From: Cyanoderma ruficeps
Taxonomy: Eukaryota; Chordata; Aves; Passeriformes; Timaliidae
Direction: 5' to 3'
Length of the DNA: 64,000 nt
Assembly (NCBI GenBank): GCA_008694505.1
Contig: VZDJ01007747.1
Coordinates: forward strand, 39,507,202-39,571,201
Shown here piece by piece: positions 47,776 through 61,300 of the stretch (its first letter is position 1; each line of letters begins with the position of its first letter). The notes beneath the pieces were generated by a model that did not search any database, had not been told where the DNA came from, and worked only from the letters and a program-made list of their open reading frames with translations. The position numbers were made by a program, and so were the translations under genes.

Positions 47776-50549
47776 ATCTGTCAATGCAAATACTTTGTAA
47801 TAAGTGGTGGTGGAAGGAAAAAAAGATGGAAGATTGTAACAATGCTGGCAGTTTGCTGGGAAAATATTGCTTCTGGGGTAAATAATTTCTCATTGAATAG
47901 AAATAAACAGTGAGAAAAATTCAGCCAGCAAGATAAGAACAGATAAAATGAAATGTGTGATAGTAGTGAAATGGTTTTTTTCTGGTTTATATAGGAAGCA
48001 GATAGAACTGGCATAGTTAAATTACCTGAAACCTCGTTTCTTGATGACAATATGAGTTTTCTTTCCTGAAATATAGCAAAACTCATAAAAATTATGCAGA
48101 AGAAGATCTTGTAAGTCTGGGAAGAGACCACCTCATTTGCTAGCAATGAGCTGATAGCATTTGGTAAGTTATGAAAGGATAAACTTAATTTATCTCTTTC
48201 TTTCTTCCATCTTCCCCATTGAAAATATGGACAAGGACTTCCCTTTGACACACTGCCCAAGGAACACAGGGAAGGGGTAAATTAGTGCAACTATTTAATT
48301 CCCTTGCTGAAAGTGGCTTTTTTGTCCTTTTCATTTAGACAAACGGAAAAGTTTGAGTGAATTCAGCAGTCTGGCACAGTCTCTTTGGCTGAAGCTGGTC
48401 TGCTGCATATGAAATCCTTAAATGGATTTTGGCTCAACAGAAACACACTGTTTTTGTTTTGTGAGTAAACCCCAAGTGTTATTTGGAGTCATCCTCTCAC
48501 AAACACAGGCACAGAGCAGCGTGTTTTGGTCAAGTTGATTCAGTTCCTGCCTCAGCAAAAGGACTTTAGTTAATGGGTTTTTAAGTGATCTAATGTTCAT
48601 CTTGTGAATGATGAGAGGACAAAAAAAAAAGGTCTCTGTTCTGGTTTTATTTACAGACCAGAAAAACCTCTCGTATTCCATGGAGACATGGGGATACAGA
48701 GGGAAATAACTGGGAGGAGATCTTGATCCCACTCCCAGCAGCTCCTCTACCGAGTCACTGACTCTGTAAGAACAGTGAGTTTCCCTCAAGACATTGTTCC
48801 TATCCTGTTTTTCTGGTTTATCAGGTACCTGTCCAAGTCTTTTTTTTTGCAATTAAGAACACACTGGCCCCCCTTCAGTAATAATAAAGGCAAAGAGAGG
48901 GAATGCAAATAGTTACCAAAGGCAAGTAAAGCAAGCGTGACACTTCTAAATAGGCAAGTAACCCCTGGTCCTGTGGCAGCAGCGTATCAACACAGGCACA
49001 CATCAATACCAGTCAATGCTGTGCCAGGAGCCAGCACCCAGCACTGTCCCACAAGCCATTACCACTCGTACTTCAGCCCCCAAAAGCAGCACAGGTGTCT
49101 GCCCTTGTTCCATGATGCACGGAGCCCTTTTTCCTATGACTCAGTTGTTAACTCAGGTAATGCCATGGAGAAATTACACAGACCCAGCATTAGTAACCAG
49201 GTAATAACCTGTTCCTAATGGTCCAAATGCGAGATCAAAGGTGTTTAGAGAGGCATGGGCAAGGAAACTGCTGTGTTAAAACACAATTAAAACTAAATGA
49301 CAACCCATCACTAGGAGACATTTGCTGAGGGACATTTACTCAGAGGCATTTACTGCAGGGGTAATGCAGAAGGGACAAATTCATTATCTGGGTAATGATT
49401 TTACATTACTATTTGCATTCAGTGGATTGTCTCCAGGAACCATTTTTGCTCTGTCCATATGCACATACTATTATTTGTCCCTGTTTGCATTCATGAAGAT
49501 CAAATCTGCAGTGAAACTTGAGAGAAAGCTAGGCAGAACATAGAAATGCGGCAATGGCTTTCAACTTTTTAATTTGCTAATTAAAAAAGATGAAAAAGTT
49601 GTCTAACATGCTAGCAGACTGGGTAGCTGTCAGGATGTAAAGAAGCACTGGTGTTATAGGTCTGCAAGCCAGGTAAAGCCTCACTGAGGTTTTGAGGATG
49701 AGGAGTTCACCGAAGCTTGTGCAGCAATTGTGGTGTGACGGTTGCTTAGTCCCATCGATCTCCTGAAAAATGCCTTTGAGTGAAGAAATCATCCATGATA
49801 TGTACTGTACAGAGGAGAATAACTTCTGGTTTGTGAGTTTCCTGTTGGAGGGATGCACTGATAACAGGCCATATGAATAAATTAATGATTAGTCTGCTGC
49901 AGGAACACTTATTGATCTGGTTTGCAAAGTGCCTTTTCTTTCTGTCCCAGAGATGCCCTTGCTGCGTCTGCTCATCCTTTAAAATAAAATTCTTTTAGAG
50001 AATGGAAATCCTCAAAGTACACTTGAACTTGAAATTAGAGTTTCTATGACAAGGCCATCATCTAGAATGGCCTTGATGGGGACAGGGTGTGCAATTTCAT
50101 TTCGAAAGATAGAGAGAAGGTGGGCAGGATGGGAGAGAAGAAGAAGGAGGAAAGGAGGAAGCTGGAAGGAAGGAAAATATATAAGGATGGAAGTGCCAAG
50201 CTCAGATCCATTTCTGGAGCCTGGTCTATCCCTGTGCCAGCCCAGCTTCAAATAATTTTATATGGTTTGAATTGACATAAATTGAAATGAGTCTTTTGGA
50301 TTGGTCACAGACCCAGGACTCCATGACAAAATGCAAATCAAGGTGCAAATTTGGAATTCAGGTGTCCTTGGATCTGGGTGTGTTTAGATGTGCAGTTTGG
50401 CATTGTGTTTCCAATAATGAGTTGCCTGAACAATCATTAAGCTCAGGGAGTGAACAATTCGCTGTCCAGGCTGTGCTCTGCAACTGCCCCTTGCTGATAT
50501 GCACCCCCCCCTTGCTGCCAACATGGTTTTTTTCCTGTACTGAGGAAGA

Positions 50550-50568
50550 TTCTTCTTCTTCTTCTTCC
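50550..50568 (+). repeat. (TTC)n microsatellite
   Basis: Six TTC units run into CTCTCTC. Confidence 0.85.
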
Positions 50569-51698
50569 TCTCTCAGCCTTTATCCCACAGCCACTTCTCT
50601 GCCTTGAAGCCAGGAGGAGCCCATTGCAGAGAAGGTGCCTGGCCAGGCACCCATTTGTGGACAGATGAGGATCCACACATACCAAAGTACACCTAAACAC
50701 TTTTTTGAAGTGGTGCTGCCCCAAAGGACTTGAGGCTGAGGATGGCAGGAGTTTTGGTGGCTTAAGCCTGTTTTTTTGGTTTGTTTATTTTTACAGATCA
50801 TTCCTGGTGATTACTTGTGGCTTATTTTGAACCTTTCAGACTAAGACTCCTGGGGTGGAGGATTCTCACTGTTCCGGGCACGAGTCTGACTCCACGCATG
50901 GAGAATCACACCTTGCAAAGGTTCGGGTTGAGCACATCAGCTCTGTTGGTATCTGTGGCCAGCCTGCTGAAACATCTGCCATGAAGGTGTTCAGTGCTCT
51001 GTCTCATGGACTGGGAACCTGCACAAACTGCCCAGGCTGGAAGTCAGATGGGAGAACAGGGTGATGCTGCTCCAGGGTCTGTCCCCATGAGATGCCAGCC
51101 TAATGTGGCATAGATGCCAAGCAGCTGCTGCACTTACAGGGCTTCTTGCTTCATGTTTCAGGGCTTCTCACTGCACCCAAACTGCACTGCTAAAATAGGT
51201 GTGTTCTGGCTTGGATGTAACCCGAAAGCAAAACAGACAGTACAAAATCACCAGAACTCAGAGAGCTACCTCTCCAATTCTGATCTTTTAATTATCTATT
51301 TATTCCTCATATACAGTTAATAATTTCTACCAGATGCTGAAAACACTTTGCATCATCTGAAACTTAGAAATCTAACAGAAAGGAGGCTAACAAATACATG
51401 TATGCATAGCCCTGCATCATGACTGCCTGCTCCTAGATGATTATTGCAGGGACCCCCAAATTTCATGCTGCCGAAATGTATTTAGACATGAATATCAATT
51501 TGAGACTTCAGTTCTGATCATGCTAGATGACTCTTAACAACCATGACCAGCCTCTCCTCAAATCATTACCATTCGTATAGCCACAAAAGGCAAACTTGAT
51601 GAGAGAATGAGAAGCTAGTAGGGTCTCAGGCTAAGCATACAACAGTGGGATAGCTATAAATGAACCTTTTCAACCATAAATTACATGTGGCCAGTAAT

Positions 51699-51728
51699 TC
51701 CCTTTTCTCCCTCTCTCCCTCCCTCCCC
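51699..51728 (+). repeat. CT-rich polypyrimidine tract
   Basis: Thirty consecutive pyrimidines with CTCC and CCCT units. Confidence 0.8.
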
Positions 51729-53992
51729 ATCCTCCCCCTCCACTCTGAAAACCCTGGGACAAAGGCTTGCCTCTCTGAAGGATGCCTTTCTGGAGGATTA
51801 AGCAGCTTTTGTTGACAAAATACAAATTACAACTCCTTTGCTTGGTGTCCCGCCTTCTCAGCTGGGCTCCAGTCCCTGAGGGACAAGGCTCTATTACCCC
51901 TGTGTAGATGAAGAGCTCAGAATAGGCAGATGTAATTATTAACACCATTCAATGGAGTGTCTTTCTGAATTATCAATTAAAAATCTCTACTGTTTTTTCC
52001 TCACACTAAATAGAAAGCTGACAGCAGTTAATCTATTGTGCAGCAGAGCTTTATATGCATATTTAAACAGTGTGCTTCCCTGCTTTTTTATTCCAGGGGC
52101 AGTGTGGGGTGAGAGGGACTCCCATGAGGTAGCACAAAGGTCCCTGTCATTTGACTGAGAGAAGAGTCTTTGGAAAAATATTGTCTCCTTCCACCCTGGC
52201 AAACAGGTCCCGTGGAGATATCTAAACAGGCCCGAGGTGCCCAATATTGTGGGAGATGACAAACGAGTATTCCCTGCCCATGCACCAAAGTGCCTCTGAA
52301 CAGCTCCTTTGACGTGCTGCCATTAAAATGCAGAGTTCATGGGCAACAGACACATGAGCATGGAGTGAAAACAGAAATTAAATGTGATTAAAACCAACAG
52401 CCACGCCGAGCTGGGCTGCCAAGGGCTGTCAGCTTTTGGCCAAGGGGGAAGACTGATGTGCCAGTTTGATGTTCCAGGTTTTGGGGAAGGGGCTGCGAGA
52501 ATGGCTCAGGAGCAGGAGATCATGGGTAGAGTTTTGTTAACTTTCCTGCTGCCCCACAAGTATGTCTCGAGTTCTCACCAGAATAAACTGCCTTGCAAAC
52601 TCCCCCAGACAGCCTATGCCAACTCTGTTGAGAGCTTAAAAATTTCCATTGGTGGCACCAGGATGTTGAGCTACCACTTACTTATTATAATATACCATTA
52701 ACCAGAAGTTACCACTTGTCAGCTCCAAAGTCCACTCCTAACATTCCAAAAAATATTTTTTTCCCCTCAAATCTCTTTTCTTTTTTACTTTTGGACGGCT
52801 TCTCTCCAGTCATAAAGCTGGACCTATTGCATGCACAGAGAAAACTACTGATGTATCCATTCTTTTTCTTGTATGTATTGCGTACATCATCTTTTTTCAT
52901 AGCTGAGATTCCCACCAAATCCACGAGTAGAGTGAGACAAGTTTTTAAACACTGGAAAAGTGGCATTATGCATAGCAGGAATTTCAGTTCAAGGGTTTCA
53001 ATTTCCAGAGTGGTGCCAACTGAAAAAGCATCCAAAGAAAGACAAAACAAGCCAAATTTGGGAGTATCTCTGGGCTTGGAGAAGTAGAGTTAAAAATGCT
53101 ATATCAGACAGAAAAAGAATAATAAGTGCTAAGGAACTGGAAAGCATTTGGGGCTGGACATGTGCCTTCAGCAGTTTAGAAGCTTATTTTATTAGCACTT
53201 AAGTCCTAGAAGTAGCGCTGAACTCTTGACATGTTGGACCACTTCCATCTATTGCCTAATACAACCCCTATTCTCTTTTCCTAGCTCTTTAGAGTTACCT
53301 AAGAGCATGCAATACCTGGGCTGGCAATTTCTTTTTCTGTTTCTTTTTAATGATTTTACTCCCCTTGCCCCCAAAAGCCAGACCCCAGTAATGGACCCTA
53401 ATGCACAGGCAAGTGTTTCCAAGCTGCACTGCTCTGGTCAAAAGCCTTTCTCCAAGATGAATAGCTTTTGAACTTTGTCCAATTTTTCTTATATGGTATG
53501 TGCCCTTTATTTACTCCGTCATGTATATCTCACTCCATTTAAAATATTCACAGTTTGTTTTCAGAGCTATCTGGCTGGCCTTCAGTCTGGGTTTAACAAA
53601 TGTTAGATGTTATATTCACTTGCATATATCAGGTTTTGTCATGAACCAGAAGGGGAAAAGAAAAATTAAAAAAAATTGCCTTCACCATGATTTAAATAAC
53701 ATATTCAGATCCTTTATTTTTTTTGTTTTAAATGCCTTCATCTCTTGGCCTTATAAGGTGCAGACTGTCTTACACTGAACTCTAGCTGGGTGGCCTCAAT
53801 CAGCCAACAGCCCTGCAAGCTCATCCCATTAAAGTCATTATGTTTACTTCTTATTTCAACAAACCAACCTGGATTCTGAGGCAGGAAAAATTGAGGGAAG
53901 AAATCCTAGGTCCATTTCAGAGAAAACGGGTGTGAAATTCAGTTGCTGCTAGGCTGCAAAATGAGAGTTCTCTGCCTTTGCTGCTAGAAATG

Positions 53993-54003
53993 TTTTTTTT
54001 TTT
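53993..54003 (+). repeat. T11 homopolymer
   Basis: Eleven consecutive T residues. Confidence 0.85.
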
Positions 54004-56067
54004 AACAATAGCAAGGGCAGTCCTTTTTTTATAAGATGTAAGGAACCAATCAGTTCATATCTGAGTACCACCACTTAGAGCACCTCTGGTCCCACTCCAT
54101 GAGGAGAGCGTGCTCCTTCATAATAGCCCTGATAACCTCACTGAAATGCTTTTAGAGGTTAGGAAAACTGAGGCATGGGTCTTTCAGCACAAAATTGCTG
54201 GACAAGTCAGGGATCAGACACTTGTGAAGAGCACTGGAGCACTGCAGAGAGGGGCCCAAGGCTCATGTGCACCAACAACTACCACCTTTCACACTGGGGA
54301 CACAACTTTGCCTCCTTGCACAGGGGATGCCTCTGGTGCCTCGTAGATGTAGGGACACTAGTCCTTCTCCCAGGAATTTGTAGTCCAGGAGTCAGAGAGA
54401 AAGGACCAGAACCTGCTGACAACAGGGCTTGAGGCAAAAATGCAAGTTCAAAGGAAGGATGATTGTAAGGAGGTGGTATAGGGAAATGAAGAAATGAAAA
54501 TAAAGAAATCTGGGTTTCTGGTAGAGTGCCCTTGTTGATGGGCTGGGCTCAAGGTCCTCAGTCCCATGGAGTGGCTGTGCCACAATATCACCTTATTTCC
54601 CCACAATATCTCCTACATTTTTCCTGAGGCAGGGGTGAATTCCCAAGGCAATGGTGAAGACAGGAGCCCTCACCAGAACAGTTCTCCTGGATTGCATATA
54701 AATAGCCAGGAGTGGATGCTTGGGAGGTATGAGGTAATCCCTTCAGAGCTGGACACAGCCCCAGCTACCTATGACTTCCCTGGGGCTGTCACTGTGTGCC
54801 GATTTCCCTCCTGTCCTCCAGATAAACAGGACAATAAAAGGAAGATTGAGGAATTGACTTGATGGAGTGTCCAAGTACATTCCAGAGATACCGGGCACTA
54901 CAAGGGCTTTTCAAATTCAGCTGGAGAGCAGCATAACAAGAACCAGTAAGAAGAAGTTCAGCCTGGAATTTCAGGGCAGTCAAATTCACAGGGGAGATAA
55001 AGTATGGAAAAACAATTAAAACAATTTAAACAGTAAGGCTGATTAACCCTGAGCACAAAATATGGAGGGGAAGCAAGACATTTTCAAATATATTTCAAAT
55101 TCTTCTTTCAGTCAAACCCGTTTCTGGAAGGCATGTTTTGATCATAATAAAAGTGATTGTCTCAACAGAAGGAAACCAGGGTGAAATCCCCATGGATGGT
55201 GATTTCCAGAAGACCTCCCCAGCTGAGCAAATGGATCTTTTTGAGTTCAACAATATTCTGAGCTCTTCATTGTTGAGATTTATTTTTATAAACTCAGTCC
55301 TGTCAGTTGTGTGGCAAGAAGTGTCAGCACTAGCCTGGCATTTTATAGGAGAACTTTTATCCTTTTGTGTCTCACAAATGTCTCTGTGCACCGGGAGCAG
55401 AAGAGGGGAGGAAGAGAGTGCTGATGTGACTCCTTCCATGGGGCTGGAGAAGAGTCCCAGCAGTGTCTCGTGGAGGGCTGCACCTTGCCGATGCTTGCAG
55501 CTGTGAAGAATTGCTTAGCAAGCGCTTCTGAGGTGAAATAGCAAAGCAGCAAATGCAAATGGATGAGCTGGATAAACAAAAACATCCCCCGAAGCAAGCT
55601 CTGGGAAAATGGATTCAGGCCACTCCATCCCGGGGCTGTAGTCTGCATTCCTGCTGAGCAGCAGGAGCTGGCCTGGCTGCTGGAAGATCCAGCCTGTGTT
55701 TGGAGAGGCCCTGCAGCCACCAGGAGGAAGAGGAACGTGCTCACGTACCCGCTCCAACTCAGTGCAAGGCTCAACACTTCTGCAGCAGCTGGAATGAACA
55801 TTGATGTACTGTTTGTAGCTTTGTTAAGAGCCGTGACCTCATGCCTCTGCCCCGTGGAGGAGCTGCCCATCATTCACCTGTTTGACACCAAAGTTAACAG
55901 ATAGTTTCCTTGAGATCCTTGCAGGCTGAGGTAGGATCAGAGCAGATCTCTGACCCTCCATAGCCAGACTCATCCACCGCAACCCGCAGCTTTCAAGGAA
56001 ACAGAATTTGCTGCAACAGCAGCCTGACTCTGGACTTTTATTTTGTGTTGGACTGCATACCCACATT

Positions 56068-56332
56068 ACAAGGGAAAACAGCTTTAACCTGAAAGAGACT
56101 TGATTTAGACTAGATATTAGGATGAATTTCTTTGCTATGAGGGTGGTGAGATTCTGGAAGAGGTTGCCCAGAGAAGTTGTGGATGCCCCATCCTTGTCAG
56201 CATTCAAGGCCAAGCTGGTTGGGGCTTTGAATGAACTGGTCTACTGAAAGTGTCCCTGCCCATGGCAGGGGCGTTGGAATGAGATGATCTGTAAGGTCCC
56301 TTCCTTACACAAACCATTCTGTGATTCTATGA
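56068..56332 (+). mobile_element. CR1 LINE 3' end
   Basis: This is a 5'-truncated copy running to the natural CR1 terminus. It contains GATTTAGACTAGATATTAGG, GAGGGTGGTGAGATTCTGGA, GAGGTTGCCCAGAGAAG, GTGGATGCCCCATCC, TGTCCCTGCCCATGGCAGGG and ends ATTCTGTGATTCTATGA, the diagnostic short terminal repeat. It is the best-preserved CR1 in the window, thus probably the youngest. About 265 bases remain, mostly 3' UTR, with no coding capacity. Confidence 0.93.
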
Positions 56333-58129
56333 CATACATGCTGCACACAGACGGATGGATCTCTCTCTCTGTGACTGCCACAGAAGACATAATTTTCCAG
56401 CTTTTGTTTGTAGGTGAGGTGGTGCCTGCTTCCTCTGTGCAGAGGTGCCAAACAAGGGCATTGCTCTGGCTGTCCCCAGGTCACTCATGGATATAGGGAA
56501 GCATATCCTGAACCACAGCACTTGGTGTCGTTTTGCATCCTGCCAGTAGTTGTGTAATCATGTGTCTCATGCAGCAGAACTGGGTTTCCTACAGAAACCT
56601 TCCAAACAGCAAGACACAGAGGTGTAAAAGGTGATGTTATAACGTGCTGTTGTTTACATGGCAGCCTTATCATTCACATTTCACTGTTGCTTGAGAAGAA
56701 TACAGGCTGTGCATTCCTTGATTGCAGCTGTTGCATCCCAGGTTTGCAAACTGGGACCAGCATTGAATGACACCATTAGAGAATTCTCAATGCTCCCAGA
56801 ACTTGCTGTTAATATACAGGTTTTTTAAAATATGTACAGACTGGTCTGTATATAAACAGCACCTGTAACAGAGGCACATGTACAATTTGTGTCCTTCCTG
56901 TGCAATTAACTTCAGATTTTCCCCAGCTCCGCTCAGCATTTTGGAGTACCACTAAAATCCCAATCCCATGGGCTAACCCCTGAGCCAGGCCTTTAGATCT
57001 GAGAAAGTCACTCAAAAATGTTGGCATCTTCCTGTAAAAGTTGTGCCTTTGAGATCTGAATCGACATCTGAGCCTCAGCCTCACACTTATGAACGTTTCT
57101 CTTTAATGTAAAAGCCTAGATGCACCTTTCTTTTCTAACTGAAGGCTGAATTTTCATACTCATTTTTTTATCTCAGCTGATGGACCTGTAGCAAAACCAC
57201 AGAACATTGTGAGACCTCTAGTAAGACCATGACATTTCTGTCTGCATGTATCTGAATAAGCATCTGATTGAACCAAAATCACCAGCCTCTGTGAACTTTT
57301 TATGACTGTTTTCCTACGGGCAACTACACAAGAATTCACCTTTAAAAAAACCCAAAAAAACAAGCAGCAGTTCCAAAGAAGAGGCTGAGAATATTGGCCA
57401 CGATACTTTAATGCTTAGAATTCAAAGTAGTAAAAGTTTGGTGCTTGTGTATCAAACATCTCACAATTTTTTAAGATAATCTCAGGATTTTGTAAAGAAT
57501 GTTTATGATTTTTCTAACATGAAGTGGACAACCTGTGAACCCTGAAAATACAGAAATTAAGATGTCACCCAAATAAATGATCACTTCAAACATGTTTTCT
57601 TCCCATTCTGTTCAATGGTTTTCTTTGCATACTCACATGTTTTTCTTTTCAAAACAAACTATTTGTGTTGAAGAGACTGGAGGCAGAAAACAACTTTCAG
57701 CCTGGATGATGGAAAAATGACTAGGCTAACACTGCCAGCATTTGCCACTTCTGTTTCCAAGTGACTGAAACTTTCCAGAGACAGAGCACCCTCATGCTGC
57801 AAAGAAACAGCTTCTTTATCCAGGCAGCTTATGCAGTAACTTGAAAAGAATAATGACGTTGCCTAGAAGTCTGAAGATCAAGTGACACAAGTCCTGATGC
57901 TGCTACTCCTCTGTCATCTACCCTCCCATCCAGGACCTGGAATGATTTTTTCCTCGCAAGCAGTTTCCTATTTCACTGGCAATTATATGTGTACAACTGA
58001 ATACAGGCAAGCTTGTAATCATCAACTGTCAGGTTTTGAAATTCCTCTTGTACTCCTCCATCAGCTAGGCCTTTAATTTAGAGGGAAAACTGTTTTCTGT
58101 ATTAGTTTTCCTAGGCAACTTCTAAACTC
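56333..58129. other. Gene-free intergenic DNA
   Basis: No gene, RNA gene or recognised repeat is seen. Confidence 0.45.
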
Positions 58130-58310
58130 TTCAGTGTCCTGAATTCTTTATAGGAGGTATTTTACATGACATTTATTGAAGCAGATTGGCCAAGATCAAA
58201 CAATCATTATTATTGCCGCTGCATAAGCGTATTTATCATTAGGAAACATAAAATACTTGTTTTCTTTTCCTATCATTAAGTCTCATATGATTAAATGTTG
58301 GTAATCTGTT
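58130..58310. promoter_or_regulatory. Possible conserved non-coding element
   Basis: Complex AT-rich sequence containing CAGATTGGCCAAGATCAAAC (a CCAAT-like and TCF/LEF-like context), ATCATTATTATTGCCGCTGC and TAAGCGTATTTATCATTAGG, with three retained CpGs. Inference only. Confidence 0.25.
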
Positions 58311-61300
58311 GGCTGGAAGGGTGTTTGACAAGTGCCATTCCATGCTGGTCTTTAATATTTTGGGTGACATGACACAAAAACCTTTTGTCTAGTCCTGTAA
58401 TGGCACGGTGGGGCAAGGAAGTGTGAGGGGTTGGCTCAGCCTCTGTGACTCCTCTAGAGCACCTTGCCATTGCAAAGGGTGCAGGACTGTTCAAAATTCA
58501 GGGCTGACTGATGCAATGCAGTGGAAGTGAAGCCATGTGGTTTCAGCAGAGCCTTTGCCTTTCTGACATCTGTGGGTTGAATTAAGTTTACAGTAGAGGA
58601 ATCAAGTTGTGTGTAGAAGTGTAGAACAGCTTTGGCCATTCAGATGTCCTTGGTTTGAAGGACTGGGCATCGTGCTTGGAAAGACAGAAGTCTTTAAAAC
58701 CAGGCTTAAATTTCCAGCAGCATGTGGAATCAGAGGGTAAAGTTTGGAGCAAATGGCAGTAGCAGCAGAGACCAGCAGAGACCCCACAGCAAAAGCTTTG
58801 GTGACAACTCTCCTGGGACCACGATCTTCACTCTCAGTGCCATTGCTAAACCCAGCACCACCATTTGCCAGTGCTGCTGTGGATGTTCTGCCTGGACTGA
58901 GCTACCATGGCTGCAGCCACACCTTCTGTTGAGTTGGCAGTCCTAAATCCACTTCCTTTGTGGATAAACTAAGCGTAGTTTATAAACACACACAGATGAG
59001 TGCTCCACCTAAAAGAAGAAACATCCTTTTTCCTGGAAGTAACACAGCCTCATCACTCACACAGATTTACCTTTCTTATAAAATAGCAGAAATGATGCTT
59101 TATAAAAGCTCAAGAACATAGGAATGAATTTATAAAGACACCGGCATCCCACTATCCTATTTTTAAGCCTTGGCCAGGAGCAAGTGCCTAAGAAAAGGTA
59201 TAGGAAAAGGGTAAGTGTAAGCAAGATTCAACAATTTGTGCTTCAGGGACTTCCTCAGCTTAGTCACATCTTTGCAAATATGTAATTCTGGAATAGTCAA
59301 AGGATAGTTGGAGGGAAATGGACTTCCAGTTGCTGGAAACATCCTAAGTGATTTGACCCCAGTGAGTCATAAGGTGAAGAAATTAGGTATAAAGTCCAGG
59401 AAAATGAAGGTGGGTTTTGGATGTGGCTGTGGATCAGCAGTGGGGCAGGACTTTAACTTCACTGCTGGGAATGGGAGCTGGTACCAAGGGAGGAGCTGCA
59501 GCCCAGCAGGACATTCCCTGCAACCTCTGGAGACAGCTCTGCCAGGGGGAAAGGGTTAAGGGAACCACTGGAAAAATTATATTGCATTTAATGTGAATTT
59601 GACAGTCCTCCTCCTTCTCAATTCACCCCACAGTACTCTATATGAAGAGCCTCATTCATTTAGGCAAATGTATTTTAGCTGCCTCTTGGACTTGATGATC
59701 TTTCATGTTAAAATTTTCAGCTTTAAACTCAAGCGTGTTGGCCCATTCTTTAAATTCCATCTGTTGGGCCAGGTCTCCAGTCCTTGTCCCTAAACATTAC
59801 TAAAAGCTGGTGAAAAGCATTGATCCTGCCTGGTTGTCTGTAGCTCCAGCCATGTACAATCAGATGAGCCAAAATAAACAAAACTGGGCAACTATTCCAA
59901 GAATGAAAACACCTCATTTGTTGAACCTCCAGGTTTCAAAGAAGCTTTGTCCACTTCTACTTCAAACTTTCCAGAAAGAAAAACCTGTTCTTCCAAAAGA
60001 TCATGGATGTAAAATTCCAGATGGGTTGGTGCAGACTTTGAAAATTAGGAAAAAAAATTGTCTGAGACTGGGAAACTACTGTAACATAAATACTGTTTTG
60101 GACTTATGTCTCTCCTCAAAATGGTCCCAAATATAGCAGCCTTGGACAATATGATATATTTGGTAGCTTGAACAAACCTGCAAAGTGCTGGTATTTTCAG
60201 GATTTAAATGATACATATTGCATTTCAGTATGCTAGAAACACTGGAAGCATTATGAGACATTTAAATAAAACATTTTACTGAGTCTTAAATGAGGAAGCA
60301 TTCAGCTGGTTTTGGCTAGAGAGTCATGCATTTAGAAAACCTGAGCTTTTTTACACACTGCAATATTAGTTATTTGGCAAGAGACTCTCTAAACCCTCAT
60401 TAGTAAGATTGCCGATTTGGCAGCAGTGAAATTTGTCTGTTTATGAGTAAATCCTCACATTATCTTTCTCTGCTTTTATATTTGCTTTTTTCCATTAAAT
60501 ATTTTTCTCTGGAGCCATTCCACCACTGCTTTCCTCTGATAACCCATTGGCCCTTCTAAATGCAGGACTTCCTGCAGGTGATGAATGTCTCCTTCTATGA
60601 GCTGCAGCTTTGAAACCATGCTGAAGTGCCCATCTCCTTCCTTTTTTTAGTGCTTTAGCATTAGTCAAGCCAAGACTAGCATCTGACCCTTGTGTGTGGG
60701 AGGAGGTTTTCCCTGGGGATGATGTATAAAATTTGCTTGTTTATTATCCTTTTTTTAGGTTTTTAACAGTCCCTGTTCCTCATTGTGATGAATATTTCTG
60801 TCATGTTTAGGGCTATAAAATGAGTTATTATTTGTTTTTCCCACCTATGAAAGTCCTGGATTAGGAGACTCACCCACACGTGGGATCTGGATCTCTTTAA
60901 CAGTAGTTTGCTGTGGGTTCAGTATTTCCTCTGCTTCCCTCAACTTTTGCCCCATAAGTGGAAACCTGGTAGAGGTGTATCCATAGAAAAGACTTTGACC
61001 AGGATATTCTCCTTTCTAGATCCATGCTCCAAGATTCAAATGTGTGTGATTTAAGAGCACTGTTTACTCTTCCACTCTGCAGAAAACAGGAGGCTGTAAG
61101 AATAATCAGCCTAGAGGTAAAGTCTAGACCATGCTAGGTAATGTGAATTAACAGCAACTAATTATGAATGTGGGAGGGGGAAAAAGCAAAGGTCGTTTTG
61201 ACCCATTCTACACCAAAAGCTTGGAGTCTGTTCAGAAAACTCCTGTCTACCAAGACCCACTGAAAACAGTGCTTTGATCTCTGTACAATGCACTCAATTA

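Larger units (their letters stand above)
47776..56067. other. Gene-free intergenic DNA
   Basis: No supported gene. The 176-codon minus-strand frame at 55343-55873 and the 159-codon frame at 47781-48260 have no recognisable domain. Simple repeats include (TTC)n at 50550-50568, a pyrimidine tract at 51699-51728 and T11 at 53993-54003. The part at 54130-54290 faintly resembles an ancient MIR-type SINE, too weak to call. Confidence 0.4.

Noticed and set aside
50780..50797. Acceptor-like site (TTTATTTTTACAG)
   Set aside because: No convincing donor follows and no ORF continues; treated as chance.
55343..55873. 176-codon minus-strand ORF with hydrophobic stretches
   Set aside because: No domain recognised and no promoter or splice support; hydrophobic runs arise readily from pyrimidine-rich DNA.
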